The translations under genes and the position numbers were made by a program. This document shows, piece after piece, positions 1-7,963 of a stretch of 64,000 nucleotides of DNA. The stretch comes from Phocicoccus schoeneichii (GTDB lineage: Bacteria; Bacillota; Bacilli; Staphylococcales; Salinicoccaceae): contig NZ_BMDB01000001.1 of assembly GCF_014635565.1 (NCBI RefSeq), positions 682,001-746,000 of the forward strand, in the 5' to 3' direction. How positions within the stretch are numbered: position 1 is the first letter of the stretch; each line of letters starts with the position of its first letter. A model generated the notes under the pieces. It saw only the letters and a list, made by a program, of their open reading frames with translations. It searched no databases and was not told where the DNA came from.

Positions 1-1272
1 AGGAATGCGTTTCTTTAATGAAAGTCCTAGTTTCTTCTCTTCTTCAGCAAAAATACGTGCAAGTGTTTTAAACTCTGCAACCGTATTTACCATCGGAAAC
101 ATCACACGTACATCCCCATACTCACTCGCACGAATAAATGCACGCATCTGTGTTCTAAAGACATGCTCATTCATAAGTGAAAAACGAATCCCTCGCGTAC
201 CTAAAAATGGGTTTGTTTCCTCATCGTGATCATAGTAAGGGAGATATTTATCGCCACCGACGTCGAGTGTTCTAAACGTTACTGGCTTCCCGTCCATCTT
301 TTTGGCTACGTCTTTATAGATTTCGAGTTGCTCTTCTTCACTTGGATAATTCGAGCGACTCATGTACACGAACTCCGTTCTGAATAAACCAACCTGATCT
401 ACGTTGATATCAAGCGACTCATCAACCGTCCCCTTTGTCGAAACGTTCGCACCTAAATTGATGCGTTTTTTATCTTTAGTCTCTGTAATTTTTGAACGAT
501 ACGGCGCTAGGCGCTCACTTGCTTTCGACTTATCACTTTGTTTTTTAAGATAAAACCACGTATCCGAAATGGATGCGTTGAATACGACTTCTGCGTTGTC
601 ACCGTCTACAATCATCATATCGAAAGGCCGCGCCATCCGGAGTGCGTTCTTTACGTTCGACACTAGTGGAATCCCATGGCTCATTGCAATGATTGCGGTA
701 TGTGAGTTTTCTGATCCATTCTCTAAGACGATTCCCTTTATCACCGTTTTGTCGAGTTGCGCAACAATAGATGGGGGTAAATCTTTCGCAACGATAATAG
801 ATGGTTCTGTTAATTCTGTTAAATCTAAAGTACTATGTCCTTCTAGTTTATAGAGTACGCGCTTCAAAACATCGTTTATATCTTGCTTACGCGCACGTAA
901 ATACGCATCATTAATTTTTTCAAATGATTCTATAATATCGTTCTTTTCCAAATATAATGCATGAGTGACATTGTGGAGGTTTAATACTTTGTTTTTAATA
1001 TTTTGATGAAGTTCTGGATCATCTAGCATCATAATTTGAGCTTCCATAATCGCTGCATCCGTATATTCACCATTCTGAATCGTTCTCTCTTTAATTTTAA
1101 TAAGCTCATTTCGTGCAATATCTACTGCAGAAACGAGCTTATCAAGTTCAGTCTGAATTTCTTCTTCTGGTATTCTGTTTTCATCAATATTAAAGACAAC
1201 TTCTTGGTATTTAACGACTGTACCAAAGCCGATACCGCCACCACCGCGATTACCTTTAATAATTTCAGTCAT
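1..1272 (-). CDS. ptsI: Phosphoenolpyruvate-protein phosphotransferase (PTS enzyme I), C-terminus cut off by window edge
   Basis: Enzyme I takes phosphate from PEP and passes it to HPr, starting the sugar PTS cascade in the cytoplasm. The ATG overlaps the HPr stop codon (TAATG), so the two genes are translationally coupled. About 424 residues are visible: an N-terminal HPr-binding region, the phospho-histidine domain, and the start of the PEP-binding barrel with GLFRTEFVYM and TLDVGGDKYLP, both typical of the family. The phospho-histidine segment reads GSENSHTAIIAMSHGIPLV. The SH pair is kept, but the usual GG before it and the AR after it are replaced (AM). The N-terminus is also glycine-rich and atypical. 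The adjacent HPr gene makes the assignment firm, although this is a divergent enzyme I. Confidence 0.9.
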   Translation of the reverse strand, partial: MTEIIKGNRGGGGIGFGTVVKYQEVVFNIDENRIPEEEIQTELDKLVSAVDIARNELIKIKERTIQNGEYTDAAIMEAQIMMLDDPELHQNIKNKVLNLHNVTHALYLEKNDIIESFEKINDAYLRARKQDINDVLKRVLYKLEGHSTLDLTELTEPSIIVAKDLPPSIVAQLDKTVIKGIVLENGSENSHTAIIAMSHGIPLVSNVKNALRMARPFDMMIVDGDNAEVVFNASISDTWFYLKKQSDKSKASERLAPYRSKITETKDKKRINLGANVSTKGTVDESLDINVDQVGLFRTEFVYMSRSNYPSEEEQLEIYKDVAKKMDGKPVTFRTLDVGGDKYLPYYDHDEETNPFLGTRGIRFSLMNEHVFRTQMRAFIRASEYGDVRVMFPMVNTVAEFKTLARIFAEEEKKLGLSLKKRIP

Positions 1273-1538
1273 TACTCAGTCAGTCCTTCTTGTTTCAATG
1301 CCTCAGTAATTTTTTCTAATGCTTCCGCTTCATCTTCGCCATCTGTATAAATTGTAACTTCTGCACCTTTACCAACGCCAAGTGACATGACACCCATAAT
1401 TGATTTCAAGTTGACTTTTTTATTGTTATATTCGAGTTCAATATCTGATTCGAATCGTGTCGCTGTTTGAACTAAAATCGTAGCAGGTCTAGCGTGAATT
1501 CCTGTTTCATCTACAATATCAAATGTTCTTTGTTGCAT
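1272..1538 (-). CDS. ptsH: Phosphocarrier protein HPr
   Basis: This 88-residue protein is the general phosphate carrier of the sugar PTS. His15 lies in GIHARPAT and is the site phosphorylated by enzyme I. Ser46 lies in [13 protein letters not shown] and is the site used by HPr kinase in carbon catabolite control. The length is exactly that of Firmicute HPr proteins. The start follows a GAGGGAG ribosome site. It is the first gene of a ptsH-ptsI operon, with a palindrome in its leader (positions 1567-1585) overlapping a likely -10 box. Confidence 0.97.
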   Translation of the reverse strand: MQQRTFDIVDETGIHARPATILVQTATRFESDIELEYNNKKVNLKSIMGVMSLGVGKGAEVTIYTDGEDEAEALEKITEALKQEGLTE

Positions 1539-1566
1539 TTTGGTAACTCCCTCATCAAATTAAATT

Positions 1567-1589
1567 AATAGTTTCACAAACTATTGTAC
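1567..1589 (-). promoter_or_regulatory. ptsHI leader: candidate -10 box with overlapping palindrome
   Basis: Upstream of ptsH there is a perfect inverted repeat, AATAGTTT-3 nt-AAACTATT (1567-1585). On the minus strand it partly overlaps a TACAAT -10 hexamer (about 1584-1589). The -35 region is poor. The position fits an operator or a short 5' hairpin acting on ptsHI. The binding protein is unknown. Confidence 0.4.
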
Positions 1590-1612
1590 ACGATTTCATA
1601 AACAATTGCACA

Positions 1613-2068
1613 CTAAACTACAATCTTGGAGTTTAAATATTTAACAACTTTTTCAATATGATCCATTCCGAGCTTTCTCATAAGCGTGTAACTTACGATT
1701 GCGCTCGTACCATGAGAGACCACTGTTCCGACAGATATAGGACCAACTTTTGTACGTTTATTTCTATTTTGAAGTTGCTTTAAAACGACTTTAGTTGTTT
1801 GCTTCGCAAGAAATTCACCTGCACCACTTGAAACCATGATTGCAATACGTGTTTTAAGAGAATCTTTACTTTTTTCTAATTCTTCACTTGTCACGCCAAA
1901 TATATCGTTTATATCTTCTTCAATTTCAGTCATTAATTTATAGTCTGTTCCCATATCAAAAAATGGAACAGGTACGATTGCTGCGATTCCAGATTGTTTC
2001 GCTTTTTGTTTAACTAATTCTTCTGCTTCTTTTCTTCTTGCTTCAATTTGTTGTTCTGTTAATGCCAT
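1613..2068 (-). CDS. Conserved small protein of unknown function
   Basis: A 151-residue protein starting at an ATG behind a good AAGGAGTGG site. The first 30 residues are charged (E/K/R/Q-rich). Then come a short hydrophobic patch (GIAAIVPVPFFDMGTDYKLM) and a second glycine/valine-rich patch (VGPISVGTVVSHGTSAIV). The pattern loosely recalls DUF697-type proteins, which carry short membrane-associated hydrophobic segments, but I cannot confirm that family. It lies just upstream of ptsH in the same direction (75-nt gap), yet ptsH has its own leader with a possible promoter. No function is assigned. Confidence 0.75.
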   Translation of the reverse strand: MALTEQQIEARRKEAEELVKQKAKQSGIAAIVPVPFFDMGTDYKLMTEIEEDINDIFGVTSEELEKSKDSLKTRIAIMVSSGAGEFLAKQTTKVVLKQLQNRNKRTKVGPISVGTVVSHGTSAIVSYTLMRKLGMDHIEKVVKYLNSKIVV

Positions 2069-2103
2069 AAAACCACTCCTTATTTAACACTCTATACCCA
2101 ATA

Positions 2104-3003
2104 TTAAGACTTATTATTCTTAGCGTTTAAAAATGTTACTGCTAAAAATGCAGCAAGTGCACTCGTCATATCGTCTCTGTCAAGTTCTGGTGATACTTCT
2201 GAAATGTCGAATGACACTAAGTTTTCGAGTGTAGCAACATGTTCTAAGATTGTTTTTATCTCTAAACTTGTGAATCCATTTGGACTTGGTGCTGACACAC
2301 CAGGTGCGTCACTCGCTTTCACCGAATCCATACATAGTGTCATAAACACCTTGTCGTAATTTCCAAGTTTTTCTGATAAAGCCATGAGTAACTCTTTATC
2401 TTCTCTAAACTCATCAATGGTGTTGTACTCAACACCAAAGTGTTCTGCTGTTTTAAACAGTGTTTCAGTATTCCCTAATGGTTGAATACCAAGGACATGA
2501 TAATCTATGTTTTTATCAGTAGATAAAATTTGATGGAACATCGTACCACTAGACGGCGACTCATTTCTCAAATCAAAATGTGCATCAATATTTAGTACAC
2601 ATAATTTTTCATCTTTAAATGCATCTCTTACACCTAAATAATGCCCATAAAGCGTTTCATGTCCACCACCGAATAATAAAACAAAACTATTTTTCTTTAA
2701 AAGAGTGCTGACTTCATTGCCTAATTCATGTTGTGATGCCTCAAGGTTTTCAGTACCTACAACTGATCCTCTATCAAAAATCTCACTTGTAAAGGGAAGA
2801 GAAGCGAGTTTTTCACGAATCTTTTCTGGGGCTAGAGACGCACCAACTCTCCCCTTATTGCGTCTAACGCCTTCATCAGACATAAAGCCTAAAATCACGT
2901 CACTTTGACTTTCATCGTTATAATCTTTTACAACTTGATGAAATCTTTCTTTAATGGCTGGGTCATCCGTACGTCCAAAGTAGCTATGCTTTTTTAGAGT
3001 CAT
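2104..3003 (-). CDS. hutG: Arginase/agmatinase-family hydrolase, probable formimidoylglutamase
   Basis: Members of this family use a binuclear manganese centre to hydrolyse guanidino or formimino groups. HutG cleaves N-formimidoyl-glutamate to glutamate and formamide in histidine breakdown. The metal-binding blocks GGGHETLYGHYLG, NIDAHFDLR and SFDISEVSPELD are present. The segment CMDSVKASDAPGVSAP is HutG-like rather than arginase-like. An upstream ATG at 3018 has no ribosome site, whereas the ATG at 3003 follows GGGAGTGAG at 6 nt. The gene therefore starts at 3003 (299 residues) and overlaps the upstream membrane-protein gene by 20 bp. No other hut genes are adjacent, so the exact substrate is inferred. 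Confidence 0.8.
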   Translation of the reverse strand: MTLKKHSYFGRTDDPAIKERFHQVVKDYNDESQSDVILGFMSDEGVRRNKGRVGASLAPEKIREKLASLPFTSEIFDRGSVVGTENLEASQHELGNEVSTLLKKNSFVLLFGGGHETLYGHYLGVRDAFKDEKLCVLNIDAHFDLRNESPSSGTMFHQILSTDKNIDYHVLGIQPLGNTETLFKTAEHFGVEYNTIDEFREDKELLMALSEKLGNYDKVFMTLCMDSVKASDAPGVSAPSPNGFTSLEIKTILEHVATLENLVSFDISEVSPELDRDDMTSALAAFLAVTFLNAKNNKS

Positions 3004-4255
3004 TGTTCTCACTCCCATTAAATGATTTAAAGATACTGATTAACATGAGTGGTAGAGTCAACACTACTAAGAAAATGTTGAGTGGTAAGATAAATATAGA
3101 CAACTCAACCGCTCTAAAGATTGTAATAAATAGACTCGTACTAAATTTAATAAATAATGCGACAATGATAATCATTTGTCTGTGATAATACTTATTTTTT
3201 AACGTATTCATTATTGTAAAGTACATATACAAGAACGCTAAAATAAATGTGATCGCTAAGTTTACCCATTCATAGATATATTGTACGTTTGAGATTTTAA
3301 ATAATCCTTCAAACACGACACCGTTTCGGTTATTGAACTCTAAGAAAATCATGAGTAACATAACAAGTCCTAAAGTAAGTTCCACGTAATTGATTCTGAA
3401 CCAGTGTTTAGGTGTGATTTCGAAGAACGTAAATAACTTATCTACAACACGTTTTCTGAATTGATATAAATATTTCGTAAAATCAAAGTACTTGTTCACG
3501 TCAACATTGATTTTTCTTGCACGTCTCAGTTCTTTTACTCTCGAATATTCTTGTTCATTCATTTCAGAAACAGGTTTCTTCAATATATTCTCTGCTTTAG
3601 ATAAAAACACGCCCACCGAAAGTGAGAGTAGCGCCAACATCCAAGTGATCGAGAAATACATATTGATTGATAAGACGTCTGTTGGCGTGATGCCACGTCC
3701 AATATCACTATATACAGCATTTTGTGTAAAAAAGTACGCAATCATATAGAAAAACATGATGATGAGATATTGTTCTTTTCTAAATCTATGATCTAAATAT
3801 TCATTAAAAATGTTATAAAGTAAATGAATAATAAAGGCAATTAAGAATAAAATACTTGTATATCCATAAACTTGGAACATGAGAACCGTTGTCCAAATAA
3901 ACATGACTCCAGTTAACGAAAAGAAGAATATAATAAATCTACGATCATATCGTGTCGTTATCTTCATAACACGTGCTGCTTTAAACATCCAAGCACCAAG
4001 CAGTATGAATAATACTCCAACAACGACTGGAATTAAAAAATGAGAACCTAAAATCGGTTCTAATATATTAGTCAGTTCTATAAAGAATACATTAATTAAA
4101 TCTATGATATTTTTAATTTTATCGATTTCAATACTTTCATTTTGACTACTGATTCGTCCTGCATTGATTATCAGAAACAAACCTTGAATCATAAAGAATA
4201 CTCCGAGTAAATAACTCGCAATAATCTCTGTATTAAACTTCAACTTTTTTAACAT
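2984..4255 (-). CDS. Polytopic membrane protein of unknown function
   Basis: A 423-residue protein with about ten hydrophobic segments. It starts at an ATG behind a GAGGTGA site. Transmembrane stretches lie near residues 10-30, 70-95, 105-125, 130-145, 165-185, 200-215, then after a positively charged cytoplasmic loop (RVKELRRARK..., about 240-290) near 290-310, 325-345, 360-380 and 385-410. No transporter or enzyme motif was recognised. Its 3' end overlaps the arginase-family gene, which suggests cotranscription and perhaps a joint role, such as amino-acid or amine transport. That role is only inference. Confidence 0.8.
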   Translation of the reverse strand: MLKKLKFNTEIIASYLLGVFFMIQGLFLIINAGRISSQNESIEIDKIKNIIDLINVFFIELTNILEPILGSHFLIPVVVGVLFILLGAWMFKAARVMKITTRYDRRFIIFFFSLTGVMFIWTTVLMFQVYGYTSILFLIAFIIHLLYNIFNEYLDHRFRKEQYLIIMFFYMIAYFFTQNAVYSDIGRGITPTDVLSINMYFSITWMLALLSLSVGVFLSKAENILKKPVSEMNEQEYSRVKELRRARKINVDVNKYFDFTKYLYQFRKRVVDKLFTFFEITPKHWFRINYVELTLGLVMLLMIFLEFNNRNGVVFEGLFKISNVQYIYEWVNLAITFILAFLYMYFTIMNTLKNKYYHRQMIIIVALFIKFSTSLFITIFRAVELSIFILPLNIFLVVLTLPLMLISIFKSFNGSENNDSKKA

Positions 4256-4313
4256 GATGTCACCTCAACTATACATATTATATAAGAGTGACCTTCATAA
4301 TTCATCTGATAAG

Positions 4314-4343
4314 AAAAAAACAGATGCAATTTATGCATCTGTT
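4314..4343 (-). terminator. Intrinsic terminator of purD
   Basis: On the minus strand a 10-bp perfect stem AACAGATGCA / TGCATCTGTT with a 5-nt loop is followed by a T-run (positions 4320 down to 4314). The hairpin touches the purD stop codon. Confidence 0.85.
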
Positions 4344-5623
4344 TAAACAGGAGTTCCTAGTGCTCTATGAGCAATATCCTTTCTGTAATAAAAATTCTCT
4401 GGATTATAAGAAAGCTGGTCCATATTATCATATGCCTTCTTGACCGCTTCATCGATCGTCTTAGCAAATCCTGTGACCATTAAGACACGTCCGTCAGATG
4501 AAATGTAATCTCCCTCTTCGGTCTGCGAGACTCCACTAATAAATATTTCGTCCATCAATTCTTCTGGAATATAGAGTGGCAGTCCTTGATCTACTTTCAT
4601 TGGATAGTTTTTTGTTGCAAGGACAATCCCTGCTAAGAATCCATCTTTCCATTTCATTTCAAAAGGCTCTTTATTTTTAAGTTTGTTTAACATCTCTAGG
4701 AAATCATTTTCTAGTAAGCCCATTAATACTTGCGCTTCCGGATCACCGAATCTTGAGTTATATTCGACGACCTTAACGCCTTCACTTGTGTGCATCGCAC
4801 CTAAGTAGAGGACTCCAAAATAGTCGAGGTCTTCCTCTACCATCGCATTGATTGTTGGTTCAATTAATTGGTTTATGGCTTCCTCGCGAATATCTTCAGT
4901 GATGTGTGTCACTGGTGCATATGCACCCATACCGTTTGTGTTTGGGCCAATACCTTTAGCGTAAGCACTCTTATGGTCTTGAGCAATTGTTTCAAATGCA
5001 TGGTATGTATCACCGTTGACTAATACCATGAGCGAAAACTCTTCTCCGTCCATGTACTCCTCGATAATGAGTGGTTCAATGCTATCATCTTGCGTGACGA
5101 TTGCGAGATTCTTCAATGCTTCCATCGCTTCATCTAACGAGTTTACTACTTCTACACCAACACCTGTGACACTTCCGAGTCCGTCTTGTTTGATGACTTT
5201 CGGGAAATTTGTTTCCATTAAATAGATTTCTGCTTCACTGTAAGTTCTAAAGATTTCAAAATTTGCTGTTGGTATATTGTATTTCCTTAAAAGTTCTTTC
5301 GTAAATACTTTAGAAGTCTCCATTTGAGCTTCTTTTTTGCGCGGCCCAAAAACTGTTAACCCGTACTCGTCAATTAAATAATCGGCAAGTCCTTTTTCTA
5401 GAGGTTCCGGTGGACCTATAATCACCCAATCCACTTGTCGTTCAATACAAATCCCTGCGATTGCATGAAAGTCATCTTCTTGCACTCGATACATCACTTC
5501 ACAAAGGTCGTTCATGCCTGCGTTACCAGGGATTGCGTAGATTTCATCTACATTCTTAGATTCAGAAAGCATTTTAACAATTGCGTGCTCTCTTCCTCCA
5601 CTACCTATTACTGCAACATTCAT
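4343..5623 (-). CDS. purD: Phosphoribosylamine-glycine ligase (GAR synthetase), divergent
   Basis: PurD is an ATP-grasp enzyme that joins glycine to phosphoribosylamine in purine synthesis. The 426-residue length is normal. Family blocks seen are GSGGREHAI, IGPPEPLEKG, QDHKSAYAKGIGPNTNGMGAY and the metal-binding RFGDPEAQ. The ATP-grasp A-loop is unusual. Where PurD proteins normally have a KADGLAAGKGV-type sequence, this one has KQDGLGSVTGVGV, losing the second lysine. The gene stands alone, divergent from folD. In staphylococci folD and purD bracket a long pur operon, and here none of the intervening pur genes is present. It may be a functional orphan or may have drifted in function. Confidence 0.88.
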   Translation of the reverse strand: MNVAVIGSGGREHAIVKMLSESKNVDEIYAIPGNAGMNDLCEVMYRVQEDDFHAIAGICIERQVDWVIIGPPEPLEKGLADYLIDEYGLTVFGPRKKEAQMETSKVFTKELLRKYNIPTANFEIFRTYSEAEIYLMETNFPKVIKQDGLGSVTGVGVEVVNSLDEAMEALKNLAIVTQDDSIEPLIIEEYMDGEEFSLMVLVNGDTYHAFETIAQDHKSAYAKGIGPNTNGMGAYAPVTHITEDIREEAINQLIEPTINAMVEEDLDYFGVLYLGAMHTSEGVKVVEYNSRFGDPEAQVLMGLLENDFLEMLNKLKNKEPFEMKWKDGFLAGIVLATKNYPMKVDQGLPLYIPEELMDEIFISGVSQTEEGDYISSDGRVLMVTGFAKTIDEAVKKAYDNMDQLSYNPENFYYRKDIAHRALGTPV

Positions 5624-5704
5624 TATAAAACACCCTTTACGGAATTGTTCTGTAAATCCATTGTACTAAAAACGCTTTCAATTTGGAATCAAAAAGTAAC
5701 ACTT

Positions 5705-5732
5705 TTGTAATATTGATACTAGCAATTATAGA
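5705..5732 (+). promoter_or_regulatory. Likely folD promoter
   Basis: TTGTAA at 5705-5710 and TATAGA at 5727-5732, spaced 16 nt, lie 46 nt upstream of the folD ATG. No PurR box or purine riboswitch was recognised in the purD-folD intergenic region. Confidence 0.5.
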
Positions 5733-5778
5733 CGTAATTTGAAATAATAAAGGTAACACAAAGTCTAGGGGGATTTAA

Positions 5779-6627
5779 ATGACAGCAGAAATTCTTAATG
5801 GTAGAGAAATCGCAAAAGATTACCGTGCGGATCTCGAACGACAAGTAAGTGAATTAAAAGAAAAAGGGGTGACTCCTAACTTAACGGTAGTAATCGTAGG
5901 TAATGATGGTGCTTCACTTAGCTACGTTAAATCTAAAAACAAAGCTGCAGAAAACATTGGTATGGAGTCGGGCATTGTTCACTTAGAAGAAGATGCAACA
6001 GAAGAAGAAGTACTTAAAACTGTTGAATCATTAAACCAAGACAAGAACGTTCACGGAATACTTGTCCAAGTTCCACTTCCTAAACAAGTAGATGAAAACA
6101 AGGTACTCGATGCAATCACACCTGAAAAAGATGTTGACGGATTTAACCCAGTTAACATCGGTAAACTCTACACAGGTCAAGAAACATTCGTACCATGTAC
6201 ACCACTTGGGATTATGGAATTATTAAAACACACGGGTTCTTTAGAAGGTAAAGATGTTGCAGTAATCGGTCGTTCCCATATCGTTGGACAACCAGTAGCA
6301 AAATTACTGACTGACCAAAACGCAACTGTTACTTTAATGCACTCAAGAACTAAAGACATGGTTTCAAAAATCAAAGACTTCGACGTAGTTGTATCTGCGG
6401 TTGGTAAACCAGGATTACTCACTGGTGCAGACATTAAAGAAGGTGCAATTGTAATCGACGTTGGTAACACTGTAGTTGACGGTAAACTCGTTGGTGACGT
6501 AGATTACGAAAGTGCTTCTGAAAAAGCAAGCTACATCACACCAGTTCCAGGCGGAGTTGGTCCACTTACAATCACTATGGTATTAAACAACACATTGCTT
6601 GCAGCAAAACGCCAAAATAATCTGTAA
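5779..6627 (+). CDS. folD: Bifunctional methylenetetrahydrofolate dehydrogenase/cyclohydrolase
   Basis: FolD interconverts 5,10-methylene-, 5,10-methenyl- and 10-formyl-tetrahydrofolate using NADP, supplying one-carbon units for purines and formyl-methionine. The 282-residue length is standard. The catalytic Tyr49 and Lys53 lie in [23 protein letters not shown] and the C-terminal [13 protein letters not shown] signature are intact, and the Rossmann nucleotide-binding region carries [19 protein letters not shown] ribosome site precedes the ATG. The gene ends at a strong terminator, so it is monocistronic. Confidence 0.97.
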   Translation: MTAEILNGREIAKDYRADLERQVSELKEKGVTPNLTVVIVGNDGASLSYVKSKNKAAENIGMESGIVHLEEDATEEEVLKTVESLNQDKNVHGILVQVPLPKQVDENKVLDAITPEKDVDGFNPVNIGKLYTGQETFVPCTPLGIMELLKHTGSLEGKDVAVIGRSHIVGQPVAKLLTDQNATVTLMHSRTKDMVSKIKDFDVVVSAVGKPGLLTGADIKEGAIVIDVGNTVVDGKLVGDVDYESASEKASYITPVPGGVGPLTITMVLNNTLLAAKRQNNL

Positions 6628-6637
6628 TACTATATTT

Positions 6638-6667
6638 AGCTGAACATTTCTATGTTCAGCTTTTTTA
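6638..6667 (+). terminator. Intrinsic terminator of folD
   Basis: A 10-bp perfect stem AGCTGAACAT / ATGTTCAGCT with a 4-nt loop is followed by a run of T. Confidence 0.9.
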
Positions 6668-6700
6668 TTTTGTCTTTATCTTGTAAAATAGGAGTAACGA

Positions 6701-7417
6701 TTGAAGTTAGAGGTGTTCTTTATGAATTCTACAATTATAAAAATGTTGATTGCCCTACTTCCGACTGCACCAGTGGTTGGCGAATACGTGGCAGATTATG
6801 AACCGAATCAAACTGAAACATCTAAAGAAGAGACAAGTAAAAATGAATCTGCTGAAACAATAGAAGATATTCAAAAGAAAGTAACAACAAGCTATCCGAA
6901 CCTTTTTAACGTGGATGAATTTAATGTGCAAGTTGGTGATTCTTTTGACCCATTAGCTGGCGTGTACGCTGTAGATAAGCGTGATGGTGATGTGACTTCT
7001 AATATTACGACGAGTGGAGAAGTAGATACGTCAAAAATTGGTGACTACTACGTGAAGTACAAAGTAACAAATAGTACTGGTGGTTGGTATGAAATCACTA
7101 GAATTGTGCACGTTTCTGAAAATCCGACGGATGAAATCAAGCCTACTCCGAAAAAATCTGAATCCGCTCAGAATAATAAGAATACACGCGTAACATTCAC
7201 AAATATTGATGATGTAGAGATTTCAGCTGGAACAGATTTTGATCCGAAAAAGGGTGTAAAAATCTACGATACAGATGGACATGACATCACGAATGATGCG
7301 GTAGTCCAAGGAGACGAAGTGGATACTTCTAAATCTGGTGAATACTATATTGCTTATACAGTGATTGATCGCTTCGGAAAAGCAAATGCTGCTGCGAGAA
7401 AGGTAACAGTGAAATAA
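6701..7417 (+). CDS. Probable surface or secreted protein with two DUF5011-like Ig-fold domains
   Basis: A 238-residue protein (TTG start, AGGAG site 6 nt upstream). An ATG at 6722 with AGAGGTG is an alternative start giving 231 residues. A hydrophobic N-terminal segment is followed by a Glu/Ser/Thr/Lys-rich linker (about 35-60). Two copies of a bacterial Ig-like domain follow, each opening with a D-F/S-F-D-P motif (VGDSFDPLAGV and AGTDFDPKKGV). Each then carries DGDVT or DGHDIT, and EVDTSKIGDYYVKYKV or EVDTSKSGEYYIAYTV. Such DUF5011 domains are common in cell-wall proteins and act as spacers or binding modules. No LPXTG sorting signal is seen. Its stop codon overlaps the start of a 26-codon membrane peptide. 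Confidence 0.8.
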   Translation: MKLEVFFMNSTIIKMLIALLPTAPVVGEYVADYEPNQTETSKEETSKNESAETIEDIQKKVTTSYPNLFNVDEFNVQVGDSFDPLAGVYAVDKRDGDVTSNITTSGEVDTSKIGDYYVKYKVTNSTGGWYEITRIVHVSENPTDEIKPTPKKSESAQNNKNTRVTFTNIDDVEISAGTDFDPKKGVKIYDTDGHDITNDAVVQGDEVDTSKSGEYYIAYTVIDRFGKANAAARKVTVK

Positions 7418-7497
7418 TGGGTTACATAATTGCACTCATTGCACTTGTCGCACTCGCAATCTTTTCAACATGGTCTGTACGAAATAAGAATAAATAG
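7417..7497 (+). CDS. 26-residue membrane peptide, translationally coupled
   Basis: The ATG at 7417 overlaps the TAA of the preceding gene (TAATG). The product has one hydrophobic helix (IIALIALVALAIFS) followed by a basic tail (VRNKNK), with the N-terminus near the membrane surface. This is a typical single-pass small membrane protein with a cytoplasmic positive end. It is followed directly by an intrinsic terminator, so the two genes form a complete transcription unit. The close coupling suggests equal dosage with the Ig-domain protein, perhaps as an anchor or secretion partner. I do not recognise a family. Confidence 0.65.
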   Translation: MGYIIALIALVALAIFSTWSVRNKNK

Positions 7498-7498
7498 G

Positions 7499-7537
7499 AA
7501 ATCTCCGAGCTTCTTGAATGAAGTTCGGAGATTTTTT
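7499..7537 (+). terminator. Intrinsic terminator after the small membrane peptide gene
   Basis: The stem AAATCTCCGA...TCGGAGATTT with an inner GCTTC/GAAGT extension is followed by six T. It separates the plus-strand genes from array A. Confidence 0.9.
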
Positions 7538-7581
7538 GTATTGTACGATAATTGAATCGTGTATTTGTCGTTTACGTTGAA

Positions 7582-7963
7582 TCACGACTTGATTACGTTC
7601 TAAACGAGTCGTGAAATTTTGATTCAGATGAAACCACGACTTGATTACGCTCTATTCCAGTCGTGGAATCTTGATTAACAAGAAACTACGACTTGATTAC
7701 GCTCTATTCGAGTCGTGAAATTTTGATTAACAACAAACCACGACTTGATTACGTTCTAAACGAGTCGTGGAATTTTGATTCAGATGAAACTACGACTTGA
7801 TTACGCTCTAAACGAGTCGTGGAATTTCGATTAACAACAAACCACGACTTGATTACGTTCTATTCGAGTCGTGGAATTTCAATTAACAATAAACCACGAC
7901 TTAATTACGCTCTATTCGAGTCGTGGAATCTTGATTAACAAGAAACTACGACTTAATTACGCC
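7582..7963. repeat. Array A: eight 52-bp tandem palindromic repeats (last one partial)
   Basis: Units begin at 7582, 7634, 7686, 7738, 7790, 7842, 7894 and 7946, an exact 52-bp period. Each full unit has a 33-bp palindromic part with arms CCACGACT and AGTCGTGG around a 17-nt centre (TGATTACGTTCTAAACG or TGATTACGCTCTATTCG), then a 19-bp A/T-rich linker. The first unit carries a paired change in both arms (TCACGACT / AGTCGTGA). The eighth unit breaks off inside the stop codon of the minus-strand DUF4129-like gene. The region lies between convergent genes and contains no ORF. No sequence-variable spacers exist, so this is not a CRISPR array. Confidence 0.95.

Noticed and set aside
5624-5778. Purine riboswitch or PurR operator between purD and folD
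   Set aside because: No aptamer elements or PurBox pair could be recognised in the 155-bp gap.
7582-7963. CRISPR array in array A
   Set aside because: The linkers between palindromes are conserved copies, not unique spacers, and no cas gene is present.
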